A DNA stretch of 64,000 nucleotides, from contig NC_089863.1 in the NCBI RefSeq assembly GCF_036373705.1, positions 28,728,227 through 28,792,226 on the forward strand, written 5' to 3'. Below are positions 47,301 to 58,740 of the stretch, piece by piece. How positions within the stretch are numbered: position 1 is the stretch's first letter; each line of letters opens with the position of its first letter. Origin of the DNA: Amia ocellicauda (lineage: Eukaryota > Chordata > Actinopteri > Amiiformes > Amiidae). The position numbers and the translations under genes were made by a program. The notes beneath the pieces are model-generated. The model searched no databases. It was not told where the DNA came from and saw only the letters and a program-made list of their open reading frames with translations.

Positions 47301-50300
47301 ATCACAACAACCACCCCCCTCACTCTCACACCAACACACACCTTTATTCTCTGTCTGTATTGACTTCTATGTCTGTCTGTCTCTCCGCCAGTCTCCCTGC
47401 CTTTACTAACGTCTGTCTGTCTGTGTCTCTGTCTGCCAGATGAAGGAGCTGCGAGGTAGGCTGTCAGCCCTGGAGGGGCAGCAGAGGCCGGCTGCCAGCC
47501 TGGGTCAGCTAGAGAGCCGCATCCAGGAGCTGGAGGACCGGCTGCAGAGCGAGGAGAGGTCAGTACTGCCTCCCCCCACCCCACCCTACCCCACCCAACC
47601 CCACCCAACCCCACCCACACTGTGTCCTTATTGATTAAAAGTTTACGCTTACCAAGACTAATAATGGTCTCTGTCTGTGTGCATGCGTGTGTGTAGGGAG
47701 AAGGCGTCCCTGCAGTCCAGTCTGCGGCGGACAGAGCGGAAGGTGAAGGAGCTGACCATTCAGCTGGACGAGGAGAGGCAGCACTTCAATGACCAGAAAG
47801 ACCAGGTACACCGTGACCCCCTTATGGCCTGACGCCCCAACACTCCCTTGCTTAAACATTAACACACTGATGCCCCGACATTTGCCTGCTAACACAATAA
47901 CATACCGATACTCTGACACTCACCTGTCAACACACTGGTGCCCCAACACTCACCTGCTAATACACTGACACCCTGACTCTTCTCCCACCCCTCCTGCTGT
48001 CCAGCTTTCTCTGAAGATCAAGGCCCTGAAGAGGCAGGTGGACGAGGGTGAGGGGGAGGTGGAGCGGCTGGAGGGGGCGCGCAGGAAGGCCCTGAGGGAG
48101 CTGGAGGAGCAGCAGGAGCTGCGGGAGCAGCTGGAGAGCAAGATCAGTGTCCTGGAAAAGGAGATCTGGTACAGCACTGTCTCTATGGCACTCTCTCTTT
48201 CTTACTGTGCTGGAGAAGATCTGGTACAGCACTGTCTCTATAGCACACTGTCTCTGAGGAGTCTGTTCCTCCTCTTTCAGTGCGTTGTGGATTTTGTTGT
48301 GGTTTGCGAGGAGGTTACAATCTGCTATGCTGCTTTCAAATAGTGGGATCAACGATCAGCCATAACATTATGACCACTGACAGGTGAATAACACTGATAA
48401 TCTCATTATCATGGCACCTGTGAGTGGGTGGGATATATTAGGCAGTAAGTGTACATTTTGTCCTCAAAGTTGATGTGTTAGAAGCAGGAAAAATGGGCAA
48501 ACTTAAGAATATGAGCGACTTTGACACGGGCCAAATTGTGATGGCAAGACGACTGGGTCAGAGCATCTCCAAAACTGCAGCTCTTGTTGGGTGTTCCTGG
48601 TCTGCAGTGGTTAGTACCTATCAAAAGTGGTCCAAGGAAGGAAAAGCGGTGAACTGGTGACAGGGTCATGGGCAGGCCCATGTAGTCCGATCCCATAGAC
48701 GAGCTACTGTAGCTCAGATTGCTGAAAAAGTTCATGCTGGTTCTGATAGAAAGGTGTCAGAACACACATTGCATTGCAGTTTGATGCGTATGGGGCTGTG
48801 TAGCCGCAGACCAGTCAGAGTGCCCATGCTGACCCCTGTCCACTGCCGAAAGCGGCAATGGGCATGTGAGCATCAGAACTGCACCACGGAGCAATGGAAG
48901 AAGGTGGCCTGGTCTGATGAATCGCGAGTTCAAGGTGTTGACTTGGCCTCCAAATTCCCCAGCTCTCAATCCAATCGAGCATCTGTGGGATGTGCTGGAC
49001 AAACATGGAGGCCCCACCTCGCAACATACAGGACTTAAAGGATCTGCTGCTAACGTCTTGATGCCAGATACCACAGCACACCTTCAGAGGTCTAGTGGAG
49101 TCCATGCCTCGACGGGTCAGGGCTGTTTTGGTGGCAAAAGGGGGACCTACACAATATTAGGCAGGTGGTCATAATGTTATGGTTGATCGGTGTATAGTTC
49201 TCGTATATCTTTGTATTTAGGGCAGGATAACAGGAAGTGCATCTCTGTTTCTACCTCTCCTGGACCACAGCCCAGCCTCTTTTCCATCCAGGATTTTTTG
49301 TGCCGGCCAGATGCTACATGGTCAGGATCTGTCTGTGTTTTTTTTACCTTGACCAGATATTCTGCCAGTGGAAATTTTCTTTAGGGCCAGATAGCATTGT
49401 ATTTTTTTTTTGCCTGTGTAGTTTAAAATTGTCTTCCAGATTTAGATTAATTTGTTTCATTGTTTGTGTTTTTGTTGATGGTGTTCTGAAGCTCACTGGT
49501 GTTAATCTGTCTCAGTTGGCTGAGCTTCAGTACCATATTTCTGAGAGGATTCTCTTGTGAGGGTTGTGTGGTGGTAGGATTGAGGGTCAACTTGCTGCAG
49601 GTGGACCCAGTAGTTTAGAGCTTGTTTCTATAAGGAGTGAAGGACTGGAAACCGGCCCAGTTCGGCCCTGCAGGCGCTTTTGGCTGCACTCCTGTGAACC
49701 TACAGGAGGTGTTTACAAATTTCGAGGTGGAGAATTTCTATGGGCTTTTTTCCCACTTTTTTTTAATTGGGTTTCAAAAGGGGGCCCCAGACTTCACTGC
49801 CATAGAGAACAATTGGCTTTATTATGCTGTCAAAATATTTTAGCCAAATTCTTCTGATCCCGTCTTTTCTTCTTTTTATTTTGGCGCAAAGATGTTGTAT
49901 GTAAGGAACATAGAGTATTTAACAGTACTGAAACCACCCCACACAGGTTCCCTTCAGTTAAAGTAAGAATATATTGCATTTCAGCTGTAAACACTTCAAA
50001 ATAAAAAACTGCCATACAGACATGCAGTTTATCCGGTAGGCTACACTCTAAAAGGTTCTTCAGCACTTCTATTTAGAACCTTTGGCGTGAGTTTTTTTTT
50101 CATTAAAGGGTTCGTTTAAGAACCACAAGGTTAGTCATGAACACAAGGGATCATTTAAGAACCCTTTTTCATCATGATCGTGGTTGATTTCAGTTACATT
50201 TAAGTTTTTTTAAGGATCCATGATTGCAAGGAACTTTGGTAAAAAGGTTCTAATTAGAACCTTTTTAAGGGTTCCTCCACAGTATCAACCCCGGGAACCC

Positions 50301-53300
50301 TAAAAGGTTCTTATTAGAACCTTTACTTCTTAGAGTGTACAGTGAGGGGGGGAAAAAAGTATTTGATCCCCTGCTGATTTTGTACGTTTGCCCACTGACA
50401 AAGAAATGATCAGTCCATAAAAACGCATTTCAAAAAGTTATAAATTGATTTGCATGTTAATAAGGGAAATAAGTATTTGATCCCCTTATCAATCAGCAAG
50501 ATTTCTGTCTCCCAGTTGTGTCTTTTATACAGGTAACGAGTGGAGATTAATCTCCGTTCGTTACCTGTATAAAAGACACCAGTCCACAGAAGCAATCAAT
50601 CAATCAAATTCCAAACTCTCCACCATGGCCAAGACCAAAGAGCTGTCCCAGGATGTCAGGGACAAGATTGTAGACCTACACAAGGCTGGAATGGGCTACA
50701 AGACCATCGCCAAGCAGCTTGGTGAGAAGGTGACAACAGTTGGTGCGATTATTCGCAAATGGAAGAAACACAAAATAACTGTCAGTCTCCCTCGGTCTGG
50801 GGCTCCATGCAAGATCTCACCTCGTGGAGTTTCAATGATCATGAGAACGGTGAGGAAATAGCCCAGAACTACACGGGAGTCCCCAAGAAAACAATTGGTA
50901 ACACACTACGCCGTGAGGGACTGAAATCCTGCAACGCCCGCAAGGTCCCCCTGCTCAAGAAAGCACATGTACGGGCCCGTCTGAAGTTTGCCAATGAATA
51001 TCTGAATGATTCAGAGGAGAACTGGGTGAAAGTGTTGTGGTCAGATGAGACCGAAATGGAGCTCTTTGGCATCAACTCAACTCGCCGTGTTTGGAGGAGG
51101 ATGAATGCTGCCTATGACCCCAAGAACACCATCCTCACCGTCAAACATGGAGATGGAAACATTATGCTTGGGGGTGTTTTTCTGCTAAGGGGACAGGACA
51201 ACTGCACCGCATCAAAGGGACAATGGACGGGGCCATGTACCGTAAAATCTTGGGTGAGAACCTCCTTCCCTCAGCCAGGGCATTGAAAATGGGTCATGGA
51301 TGGGTATTCCAGCATGACAATGACCCAAAACACACAGCCAAGGCAACAAAGGAGTGGCTCAAGAAGAAGCACATTAAGGTCCTGGAGTGGCCTAGCCAGT
51401 CTCCAGACCTTAATCCCATAGAAAATCTGTGGAGGGAGCTGAAGGTTCGAGTTGCCAAACGTCAGCCTCGAAACCTTAATGACTTGGAGAGGATCTGCGA
51501 AGAGGAGTGGGACAAAATCCCTCCTGAGATGTGTGCAAACCTGTTAGCCAACTACAAGAAACCTCTGTGATTGCCAACAAGGGTTTTGCCACCAAGTACT
51601 AAGTCGAAGGGGTCCAATACTTATTTCCCTCATTAACATGCAAATCAATTTATAACTTTTTTGAAATGCGTTTTTCTGGATTTTTTTGTTGTTATTCTGT
51701 CTCTCACTGTTAAAATACACCTACCATTAACATTATAGACTGATCATTTCTTTGTCAGTGGGCAAACGTACAAAATCAGCAGGGGATCAAATACTTTTTT
51801 CCCTCACTGTATAGCCTACTGAATATAATATAGCCGACAATCTGGCCTTTGTAATAACTTTAGTCATTGTGAAAGTTGTTGATATCGTGTCTTGATCAGC
51901 TCAGCAAGTTTCTAACTTTCATTTGGAATTCAGTGTTGATCTCGTTGCAAACCCGTGTCTCTGGATCAATGCCTTGACCTGTTTGATCATGATGCTAGTT
52001 ATTTTATACTAGTGTAAGGCACTGTAGTGTTGAAAAGCCAATTTAATGCATTGAAACGTAGCTGTAAGAGGAGCCATTTCAAAGAGCTTTCGTTTTATGC
52101 TATTTTTAAAACTGGTCATTTGTTTTTTAATTGTATACGTCTCCTAAGATATGTGCATACTGATTCATACACCAGTTTATACAGTTTATTGCTAAAAGTT
52201 AATTTTATTCGTTTTTTTGTTCTTGTTTATGGATCCTATATGCGCACATTTTGATAAACAATTGAAGAATCACAGATGTAGCTCGTCCTCTGATCAAACT
52301 CAGCAAGTTTCTAACTGTCCTTTTGAATTCAATATTTTGTATCAGTGTAGGGAAGGCGACAGGCTTGCTGGTGTTAGCGTTTAGACTGCTGTTGGCTTCA
52401 GCATCAATACTGAATCCCCTTCAGCCAGCTGCCCCCGGGCACACGCAGAAAAGACACCGCCAGTTTACTACACAAACAGCCCTGTTGAAAAGCGCATTTT
52501 CTGCAATAGACAGGTGGATCCATTTCAAAGGGCTTCACGTTATATAAAGTAAAAAGTAAAATGATGTATTTCCTTTCATAAAATGCGATTAGCACAATTA
52601 TTGCACATAGCCCTATTTTTAACAACAATAATAATATTATTATTATTCCCTCCTCCCCATCTCTCTCGCCTTATTGTTATTATTTAATAATAAATACATA
52701 CAAAATAACAAGAAATAAAAATAAATGCAACATGTACAACAAAAAAAACTTGAGTGACCACAAACTACAAATATTTACCTGGTGTACTGCACATTATGTA
52801 TTCAAGCTGTTTCATATGCAAGTATTTCTCCCAATATGTATTCCTGGAATATTAGGTCATGTAAATGGCTTCCCTCACACAGACTGCAGAAAGTCTGCGC
52901 GACTTGAACGTACCCATGCAAACAAGCCGACTGAGTGATGCCTTAATCGATAATAAAAGGGGACAAATGAGAGTGTTGAAAAACAGTCAAGCTAAGCGTG
53001 GGTGAAATTAAATAGTTGAAAAGCAGACTTCAACTGCCTTACATTTGACAAGCCTGTTTTTGAATCGTAAGTCATTAAAGAATATTCGAAAAATAAAAAA
53101 TAACAAAATAGACTTGTATGTAGTTTGTAACTGAATATGCAAATTGCTGATGAATATCCAAATTGTTGATTAAATGTACCCTGTGATGAAGTGTGCGTGA
53201 TGAAAAGATGTAGACCCAAAATTCTTAGTGGTGGTTTAATTTTGTATAGCCAATTCTGTATTGCATAGAAAGCCCTGTGTGTTTTGATTATCAATGCACT

Positions 53301-55012
53301 TACAGCCAGGTTGAAGTTTCCAGGTAGCTGTAGTTTGCTGTGCTCCAGGGGGTTGTTGCCCAGGGTAAAGCGGTATCTGTTACCCTGAGATCTGGCTTTT
53401 TTCTGGAATACCATAACTCTGGTCTTGTCCAGATTGACTGTCCATGCCAAGCAGCGACAGGCTCTGCTGACACCCCTGTTCTGTGGGCGATAGCAGCACC
53501 ATGTCATCCAAGTAGAGGAGGAACATGATATTTTTATCGTGGAGAGTGAGACCAGAGGCAGCAGACTGCACCAACACTGTGGCCAACTCGTTGATGTAAA
53601 TGTTGAACAGCGTTGGGCTCAGACTGCAGCCCTGTCTCACTTCCCGCCCCTGACTGAAGAACTCTGTTCTTTGGTCCCCAATTTTCACACCGCACATGTT
53701 TTCTGTGTGCATTGACTTAATGATGTCATAGACTTTACCCCATACACCGCTTTGTAAGATTCTAAGGAATCCTGGTGGAACAACCTTCCCACTGAAATCA
53801 GGACAGCAGAGTCCCTGACCTCCTTCTAGCAATTACTCAAGACGCACCTATTCAGACTGTACCTGTAACTTCCCCTGTGAGGCTCCGCTCTCCTATTAAA
53901 CTGCACTTCATGGTACAACTTACTTCTACATTGTTAGTATGCATGTTGTTTATATTGGTTGCCCCTATGTCCCTTCCCCTGAGCTATTAACTAGGACTTT
54001 GCATCTTGTCTGCAATTATGACTTAAGTATTAACTGTATATTTCTCTGATACTTATTCAATTTTGAACTTGTAATCTGTACTATGCTTTGATCTGTAATT
54101 CTATACTACTGCACTTTTATAATGCTCTTAAGTCTCCCTGGATAAGGGGATTTGCTAATAAATAAAATTAGTAATAAATGTAATCATGTTCCACTAGAAC
54201 CCCAGAGATTTCTGACTAAATACAGCTGTCACACCCGCAACATGTGCGGCTCCTTCATTAAAAGATTTGAAATGAAAATGAAAAATGGTTGGATACAAAA
54301 ACACTTCAGGAGTTTTTGATGTATTATTTTATTGGTAGCATAGGAAATGCCATCTGTAAACATACAAAACCCTCGAAAGTGAATAGTTATGTTAATGCAC
54401 ATTAAGCAATGTTAAATGGTGTGGTGCGGTGCGGTGCGGTGCGGTAGGTCCAGGTTCGAGTCCCCGCCATGGCCTGAAAATTTCCAAAATGTTACAATAT
54501 TGTTTTTCATTTTCATTTCAAAGGGTTCTAGTGGAACATGATTACATTTTCTATTGTGTTGGACTACACCAATACACTTGTATAGCGCAACATTATCGTA
54601 ATTATCCAGAAACCCATTGTAGGAGACAGCTGTTTTATTCCAACAGAGCCAGTTATAGTGGGGTGTATTGCCAGACAATAATTCAAATGGATTTGATGGG
54701 TGGACATGTTTATCTATGAGGGTGTGTGTGTCAGAGGTGCACACCTATGGTATTAAGCACTGCTTCTGTTATTGGGAAGTCCCTCTCTCACTCTCTCCCC
54801 CTGCTGGAGAAGATGTGGTACAGCACTGACTCTATAGCACTCTGGCTCTATACCACATTGTCTTTCTCTCTCTCTCCAGGCGGAAGTCCCAGTCCCAGCG
54901 GGCGGCCCTGGATTCCACAGCGCTGAGCTCGGATGAGGAGGAGGGGAGCTACGACCCCACCGCCATCACCTCCATTCTGACGGAGAGCAACCTGCAGACC
55001 AGCTCCTGCTAG
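41348..55012 (+). CDS. cgn: Cingulin
   Basis: Cytoplasmic tight-junction plaque protein that links ZO-1 to actin, myosin and microtubules. Coding exons: 41348-42577, 42918-43021, 43266-43335, 43475-43564, 43729-43847, 43956-44088, 44201-44413, 44621-44769, 44999-45140, 45223-45435, 45592-45759, 45883-46140, 46358-46528, 46623-46784, 47025-47114, 47191-47274, 47440-47558, 47697-47805, 48005-48168, 54880-55012. All have GT-AG borders and join in frame to 1306 aa (human about 1200). The head has [12 protein letters not shown] (16-26, ZO-1-interacting motif), [19 protein letters not shown] (52-70) and RRAHSQGS (124-131, like the AMPK/PKC site). Poly-Ser and Pro-rich segments lengthen it. A continuous coiled coil runs from about 480 to 1260 ([31 protein letters not shown]). 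The tail ends [12 protein letters not shown] as in human. The paralogue cgnl1 is excluded by head and tail identity. An in-frame upstream Met at 41258 lies in intron and is not used. Confidence 0.95.
43065..43087. repeat. Dispersed GGGCCCAGACTGGAGCCAG unit, partial copy in cgn intron 2
   Basis: TATAGGGCCCAGACTGGAGC, preceded by an AATATAGTA run, matches the units at 3839 and 8834. Only the core is present. Confidence 0.55.
48348..49192 (+). mobile_element. Internally deleted Tc1 element in the last cgn intron
   Basis: Left inverted repeat CCATAACATTATGACCAC and right repeat GTGGTCATAATGTTATGG bound a transposase relic. The N-terminus is recognisable ([20 protein letters not shown]), then [13 protein letters not shown] (first Asp). 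This joins directly to [20 protein letters not shown], so the central part with the second catalytic Asp is deleted. Stops and frameshifts also break the frame, so the element is inactive. Confidence 0.85.
49200..49860 (-). mobile_element. LINE ORF2 3' fragment
   Basis: Shares sequence with 37740-38400 in the first cgn intron, for example AGAACAATTGGCTTTATTAT then GCTGTCAAAATATTTTAGCC here against ATAACATAATTGGTTGGATT then ACACTGTCAAATATTTTAAG there. It is the same LINE family on the same strand, degenerate. Confidence 0.55.
50036..50339. mobile_element. MITE with TACACTCTAA ends, broken by a Tc1 insertion
   Basis: Begins GTAGGCTACACTCTAA and has the inverted end TTAGAGTGTA at 50330-50339. 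Interior repeats of AAAGGTTCTT/AAGAACC type make it self-complementary. The outer part of the right end (GCCTAC, 51814-51819) is found only after the Tc1 at 50340-51809, as if the Tc1 had inserted in the right inverted repeat. It has no coding capacity. Confidence 0.6.
50520..50577. repeat. 58-bp palindrome in the Tc1 5' region
   Basis: Two 29-bp arms (50520-50548 and 50549-50577) are complementary with two mismatches and no spacer. The palindrome lies 47 bp before the transposase ATG. It could fold as a hairpin or cruciform. Related elements in fish carry a longer version with a loop, so this is probably a shortened family feature. Confidence 0.8.
50625..51570 (+). pseudogene. Frameshifted Tc1 transposase
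   Basis: Starts [20 protein letters not shown] (helix-turn-helix) and runs open to about 50830. It continues in a second frame (50759-51286) with [13 protein letters not shown] (first Asp), then in a third frame (51223-51570) with [12 protein letters not shown] (second Asp) and [15 protein letters not shown] (Glu). There are 34 residues between the last two, the classic DD34E. Two frameshifts inactivate it; the catalytic residues themselves remain. Confidence 0.88.
52992..53760 (-). pseudogene. LINE reverse-transcriptase fragment
   Basis: The - strand reads [20 protein letters not shown], then [20 protein letters not shown] and [15 protein letters not shown] (RT core; YLDD stands for the catalytic FADD/YADD box). 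After a frameshift it gives [20 protein letters not shown] and [10 protein letters not shown]. It is broken and truncated at both ends. Confidence 0.75.
53755..54176 (+). mobile_element. L2-like LINE 3' end
   Basis: The + strand sequence decodes as [18 protein letters not shown] followed, after a stop, by [12 protein letters not shown], the C-terminus of L2-type ORF2. A 3' UTR follows, ending CCCTGGATAAGGGGATTTGC and an AATAAA-type tail at about 54138-54176. This tail is the same as the SINE tails elsewhere in the window. Confidence 0.6.
54177..54548. repeat. Fold-back structure with a bulged left arm
   Basis: The right arm 54503-54548 (46 nt, continuous) is perfectly complementary to two left segments: 54266-54285 (20 nt) and 54177-54202 (26 nt), separated by 63 nt. 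The loop carries GGTGC pentanucleotide repeats (about 54418-54447) and a tRNA B-box-like GGTTCGAGTCC at 54453. It abuts the LINE tail on the left. I do not recognise the element. Confidence 0.7.
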
Positions 55013-56755
55013 ACCCCACGCCCCTGCCTCTCTCTCCGTCCTCTCCCTCCAGCTCTTTCTCTCCCTACATGTCATTCCCTCTCTTGCTCATGTTATCTCC
55101 ATCCCACCATCTTGCTTTCACAATCCCCTTCCCTCTCTTCTGTTGAGCTCTCTTACTCACTCTGTCTGTCTTGTCTTCCCCACCCCCCCGCTCCTCTCCT
55201 GTCCTCTACACTTATATTGCCTTGTCCTGACTAAAAATCCATTTAGACATTTTCTGGACCATCTGGAATTGTCACCAATGAAAAAGACCAGCTGCGCAAA
55301 CTCTCAGCTCAACTCCGTGTGGCATGTGGTCTTTTTAAAAGGTTTTCTGGTGGGGGTATTATGAGCGGGGTTTTAGGTTCGAATGCTGCCTGCACCCATT
55401 CCCTGTCAATCTGGTTATGTATAATGTTTAGTTCACACGTTCTCTCACACGCACTGTTACATTGCTGTCTGCACCTGTTCCAATCTGACACACTGTCCCA
55501 CTTTCCTACTCCACCACATGCTCTTCCCAGCCTGATTATGAAAGCACAGCGCATTGCCCGAAATCAGCATGTGGTTTTGATACCATCACAGTGATGATAT
55601 TATAGTTTGTTTTTAAGCACCATACACCTATTCTATAGTTCCCATGAGCATGTTTGAAATACCATTCTCCCTCTATGCACTACATACACACAGCTCACTA
55701 CACTCACGGTTTACTGGAGAGACCCAGTACAGCAGGTCCTCCAGCTTTGTTCCTGGAGACACGGATCCTCTGTTGCCCTGCGCTGCACAGAACACTGTCC
55801 ACCAAAGCATGGGGACAAACAAAGTCACACAAGACCGCTGATCAGTGTATATAATACAGTACCAGTACAGTATAGAGCAATACAATTATTATTGGCCAAC
55901 TCCTCAAAACAAAACACTGATTACAATGAGTGGAACTGTGCTGTACCCTTAATCCCTTGTGGTAAGGGGTCAAAGGTGAAAGTTCAGCTGGAACACTGCA
56001 TTGGGATAAATTGTAAATAATGAAATCTCACTGATATGCCTTATTAATATTTTTTTTGGTTGTTTTCTTTACTAAAACTACTGCTATGTTGCATTTTCTC
56101 CGAAGAAGAGAACTTCTTACCTGTCTGCAGTTAGCCAGAATTAATCAACTGCTGTTCCTCACTGGGATATATTTTACTTTTGTATTTTTATATACATATT
56201 TTATAATCTGCAATCTTATTTCTCTCTTTAATTTAGTATTTAATAATGATTAAATTCAGTTCCTTGTCTTGTATGTAAAATATTTATGGACAGAGGCCGT
56301 AACATCAGTTGCAGACCGTCTGCAGCAGAGACCTGCACGAAACCACACCCAGTCCACAGGCCGAGAGAGATACTATTGTCTATGCTGTACCTTTTTGATT
56401 GACAGATGGAAGCGCAAGGCTCTCTTGAAGTTAGTCTCTCTAATCAAATGTCAATCAAAAGTTGTAAATGAGGACAGTTTATTTAAATACACTGTGTGTC
56501 GTTTTAATGTTTTGGGGCTTTTTTTTGTTTTTAATGGGAAGATCAGAGTGAAATTAAATTGAGGGGCAAGAATTTTTTATTTTGTACTTGGAAACTGAAG
56601 GAATACCTCTTAGCTGTGTGATCTTGATTCTTGTACGGGCTGATATGATCATTTTGAGGTGGGGGGGCAGATTTGTACAACTGAATCACTGTGAATTTGT
56701 ATTTACATGTGCACATATATTTTGTTGTCTCCAATAAATATTATTTGGGAAAAGC
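55013..56755 (+). other. cgn: cgn 3' UTR and polyadenylation signal
   Basis: Non-coding sequence after the cgn stop, with an AATAAA at 56733-56738. This gives a predicted 3' UTR of about 1.74 kb. An ATTAAA near 57138 is an alternative. ORFs here are short and unconserved. Confidence 0.5.
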
Positions 56756-57179
56756 TGAGCACGCTGTACGTCCTTTTGCCACGGGAATTGCAGGTCTGTC
56801 TCCTCACCCTCTCCCTCCCCCACTGCACCCTGGATGAATCGTCCTTTGTTCCTCACACAGACTGGACTGCTTCCTGCTCTTTGTTTTGTTTCATTTTAAT
56901 TTGTTCCTCATGATTCTATTCTCCTGCACCTCCCCTCCCTTTGTATGGTTTGATCTGCTACTGTTCTCAGTGGGACACAAGCTTTTGTCCTCTGTGCGCT
57001 GGCCGTCCTGTTCCCCCTGTTCTGTCCTACAATGGCCTTGAGACGCAGTGTGTCCCAGGATGCACAGCTCTGCACTGTTACACTGTAGCACCTGCGGTCA
57101 CTGTTCTTATCTTCTGCTCATTGTGACTGTGTTCTTTATTAAACACACTGCTGTCCTACTCCGTCAGGATTGATTCATT

Positions 57180-57250
57180 ATTCTTATGGTTTTGTATGTT
57201 GCAAGTCATCCTGGATAAGGGCGTCTGCCAAGAAAAAAAAAAAAAAAATT
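57180..57250 (+). mobile_element. SINE tail
   Basis: CATCCTGGATAAGGGCGTCT then GCCAAG and a long A run, the shared SINE/L2 3' tail. Confidence 0.55.
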
Positions 57251-57539
57251 AATGGTTTTTATTGTGTAACCTGTACCTGATAAGGCATGGGAGATATAGC
57301 ATTTCATAAACAAAGATAGACAAACAAAACAAGTACTCAGTTGTATTGCCAGTCTTAATATATTAATTATATACAATAGTATTTTTTTTTTATTATTATT
57401 AACCTGTGTTAATTAATTACAGACTGGAATCCATATAAACTATGGATTATTGGTGGCCAGCAGGAAAGGGGAAAAGGTCCTAGACTTTAGAGGGGCATCG
57501 AGTGAAGTGAGATGCTGTAAAGCTGACGCCAGCACTGAA

Positions 57540-57625
57540 GCCACTTGATTTGCCATGTCTATTTTGTAAGTTGCCCTGGACATGGGTGTCTATTAAGAAA
57601 TATATAACAAATAATAATAATATTG
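57540..57625 (+). mobile_element. SINE tail
   Basis: TTTTGTAAGTTGCCCTGGAC then ATGGGTGTCT and AATAAT repeats, the same tail family as 26210-26290. Confidence 0.55.
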
Positions 57626-58329
57626 TCCTGTGTTGGTTTAATCTGGCCTACACCTAATACCATGCGTTTGACTCTTTTGCACTCTTTTGGTGTGAGTGTG
57701 TGATCTTGGCGTGGGTTTTTTGGTGGGAAGGTGTGGAATGTCAGGTGCTAGATTATTTTGAAACTTTTTTTCCGAAGAGGATGTATTGCAAAATAGGGCA
57801 GCAAAGCCAATAGAAATGCAACCTGTTCCAGAGGCATTCAACCCAACCTACAGTCCAGCAGGGTCTCCAGCCCTGGTCCTGCAGAGAGACAGTGCAGTCT
57901 ACATTAACCCTCCACTGTCTCTGCAGTCACTTTTGTTGACGGACAGTTAAGCAATACTTTTCACTCAAACCCCAAAGCTCCACTGCGACGGAACGCCAAC
58001 CGATACAGTGCTATAGTGGGAGATGGGTAGATGGGGGTCGTGTCAGACGACTTGGTGAGTATATAGGGGCGCCGTTTATTAAACCATGTATATAATTGGT
58101 GTTAAAATAATAAAACATGAGCAGACACGCCCCTTTGTCCCAGGAGAGGCTTGTCTGCTGCGGAATGCTAAGCACGAAGATCTGTCGTGCTGCCAGCTTC
58201 TGTTGCGAGACAAATAGTTACAATAGAGTAATAATTACCCATTGTCATTATTATTCCACGGAATCGTTATTGACGTTTATAGCGCCGTGATTCTGCGCAG
58301 TGGAATGTGAGACCGTGCTGTGGAATCTT

Positions 58330-58740
58330 ACAGAGCCGCCCAGAAGAGGCTCAGAATGCTCCCCCCCCCCCGCCTTTTAACACCACCGCTGGCGCAGGCG
58401 CAGGTTGCAGCCAGGTGGGTCGGGGCCGCGCTGATAACTATATTTAGACGCAGCGGGAGCGGCTGGTATGTGGGCGTATAGCCAGGTCCTGTACCTTGAC
58501 CCCCTCCAGTCGATAACACTGCGTGGAAGATAACCATTGCAAAAACCAGGATTTAGCAAATTGAGCGGCTTTATCCGTCGAGGGCTGGGGCCGCGTTTTT
58601 AAGCACGGTTTGGCTAATCCCGACTTTCGCTCTGACGACACGCAGCCCGAAGGGTCAGGAGGATGTGAGGTCATGCGGGGTGGCTGGGACACGTCACGGC
58701 GATGACGTCACTGCTCCCCCGTCCACCACACAGAGTCAAT
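58330..58740. promoter_or_regulatory. CpG-rich island with NRF1-like and CRE sites
   Basis: Unusually GC-rich for this intergenic stretch. It contains GCGCAGGCGCAGG (NRF1-like, about 58392) and a perfect CRE TGACGTCA at 58703-58710. It lies between cgn and tuft1, 3.8 kb before the tuft1 exon, so it could be an upstream promoter or enhancer of tuft1. No exon is called. Confidence 0.35.

Larger units (their letters stand above)
50340..51809 (+). mobile_element. Tc1 element (DD34E) with broken transposase, last cgn intron
   Basis: A 1470-bp element flanked by TA on each side. The outer ends read CAGTGAGGG and CCCTCACTG. A long inverted repeat follows, recognisable by TTTGATCCCCTGCTGATTTT on the left and its complement on the right. 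It contains a 58-bp near-perfect palindrome before the transposase start. Confidence 0.92.

Noticed and set aside
48038-48343. Alternative cingulin C-terminus read through the exon 19 donor
   Set aside because: The extension is unconserved intron sequence. Joining 48168 to 54880 restores the conserved tail.
54440-54470. tRNA gene suggested by GGTTCGAGTCC
   Set aside because: Only a B-box-like element is present. No A box at the right distance and no acceptor-stem pairing. GGTGC repeats occupy the place of the 5' half.
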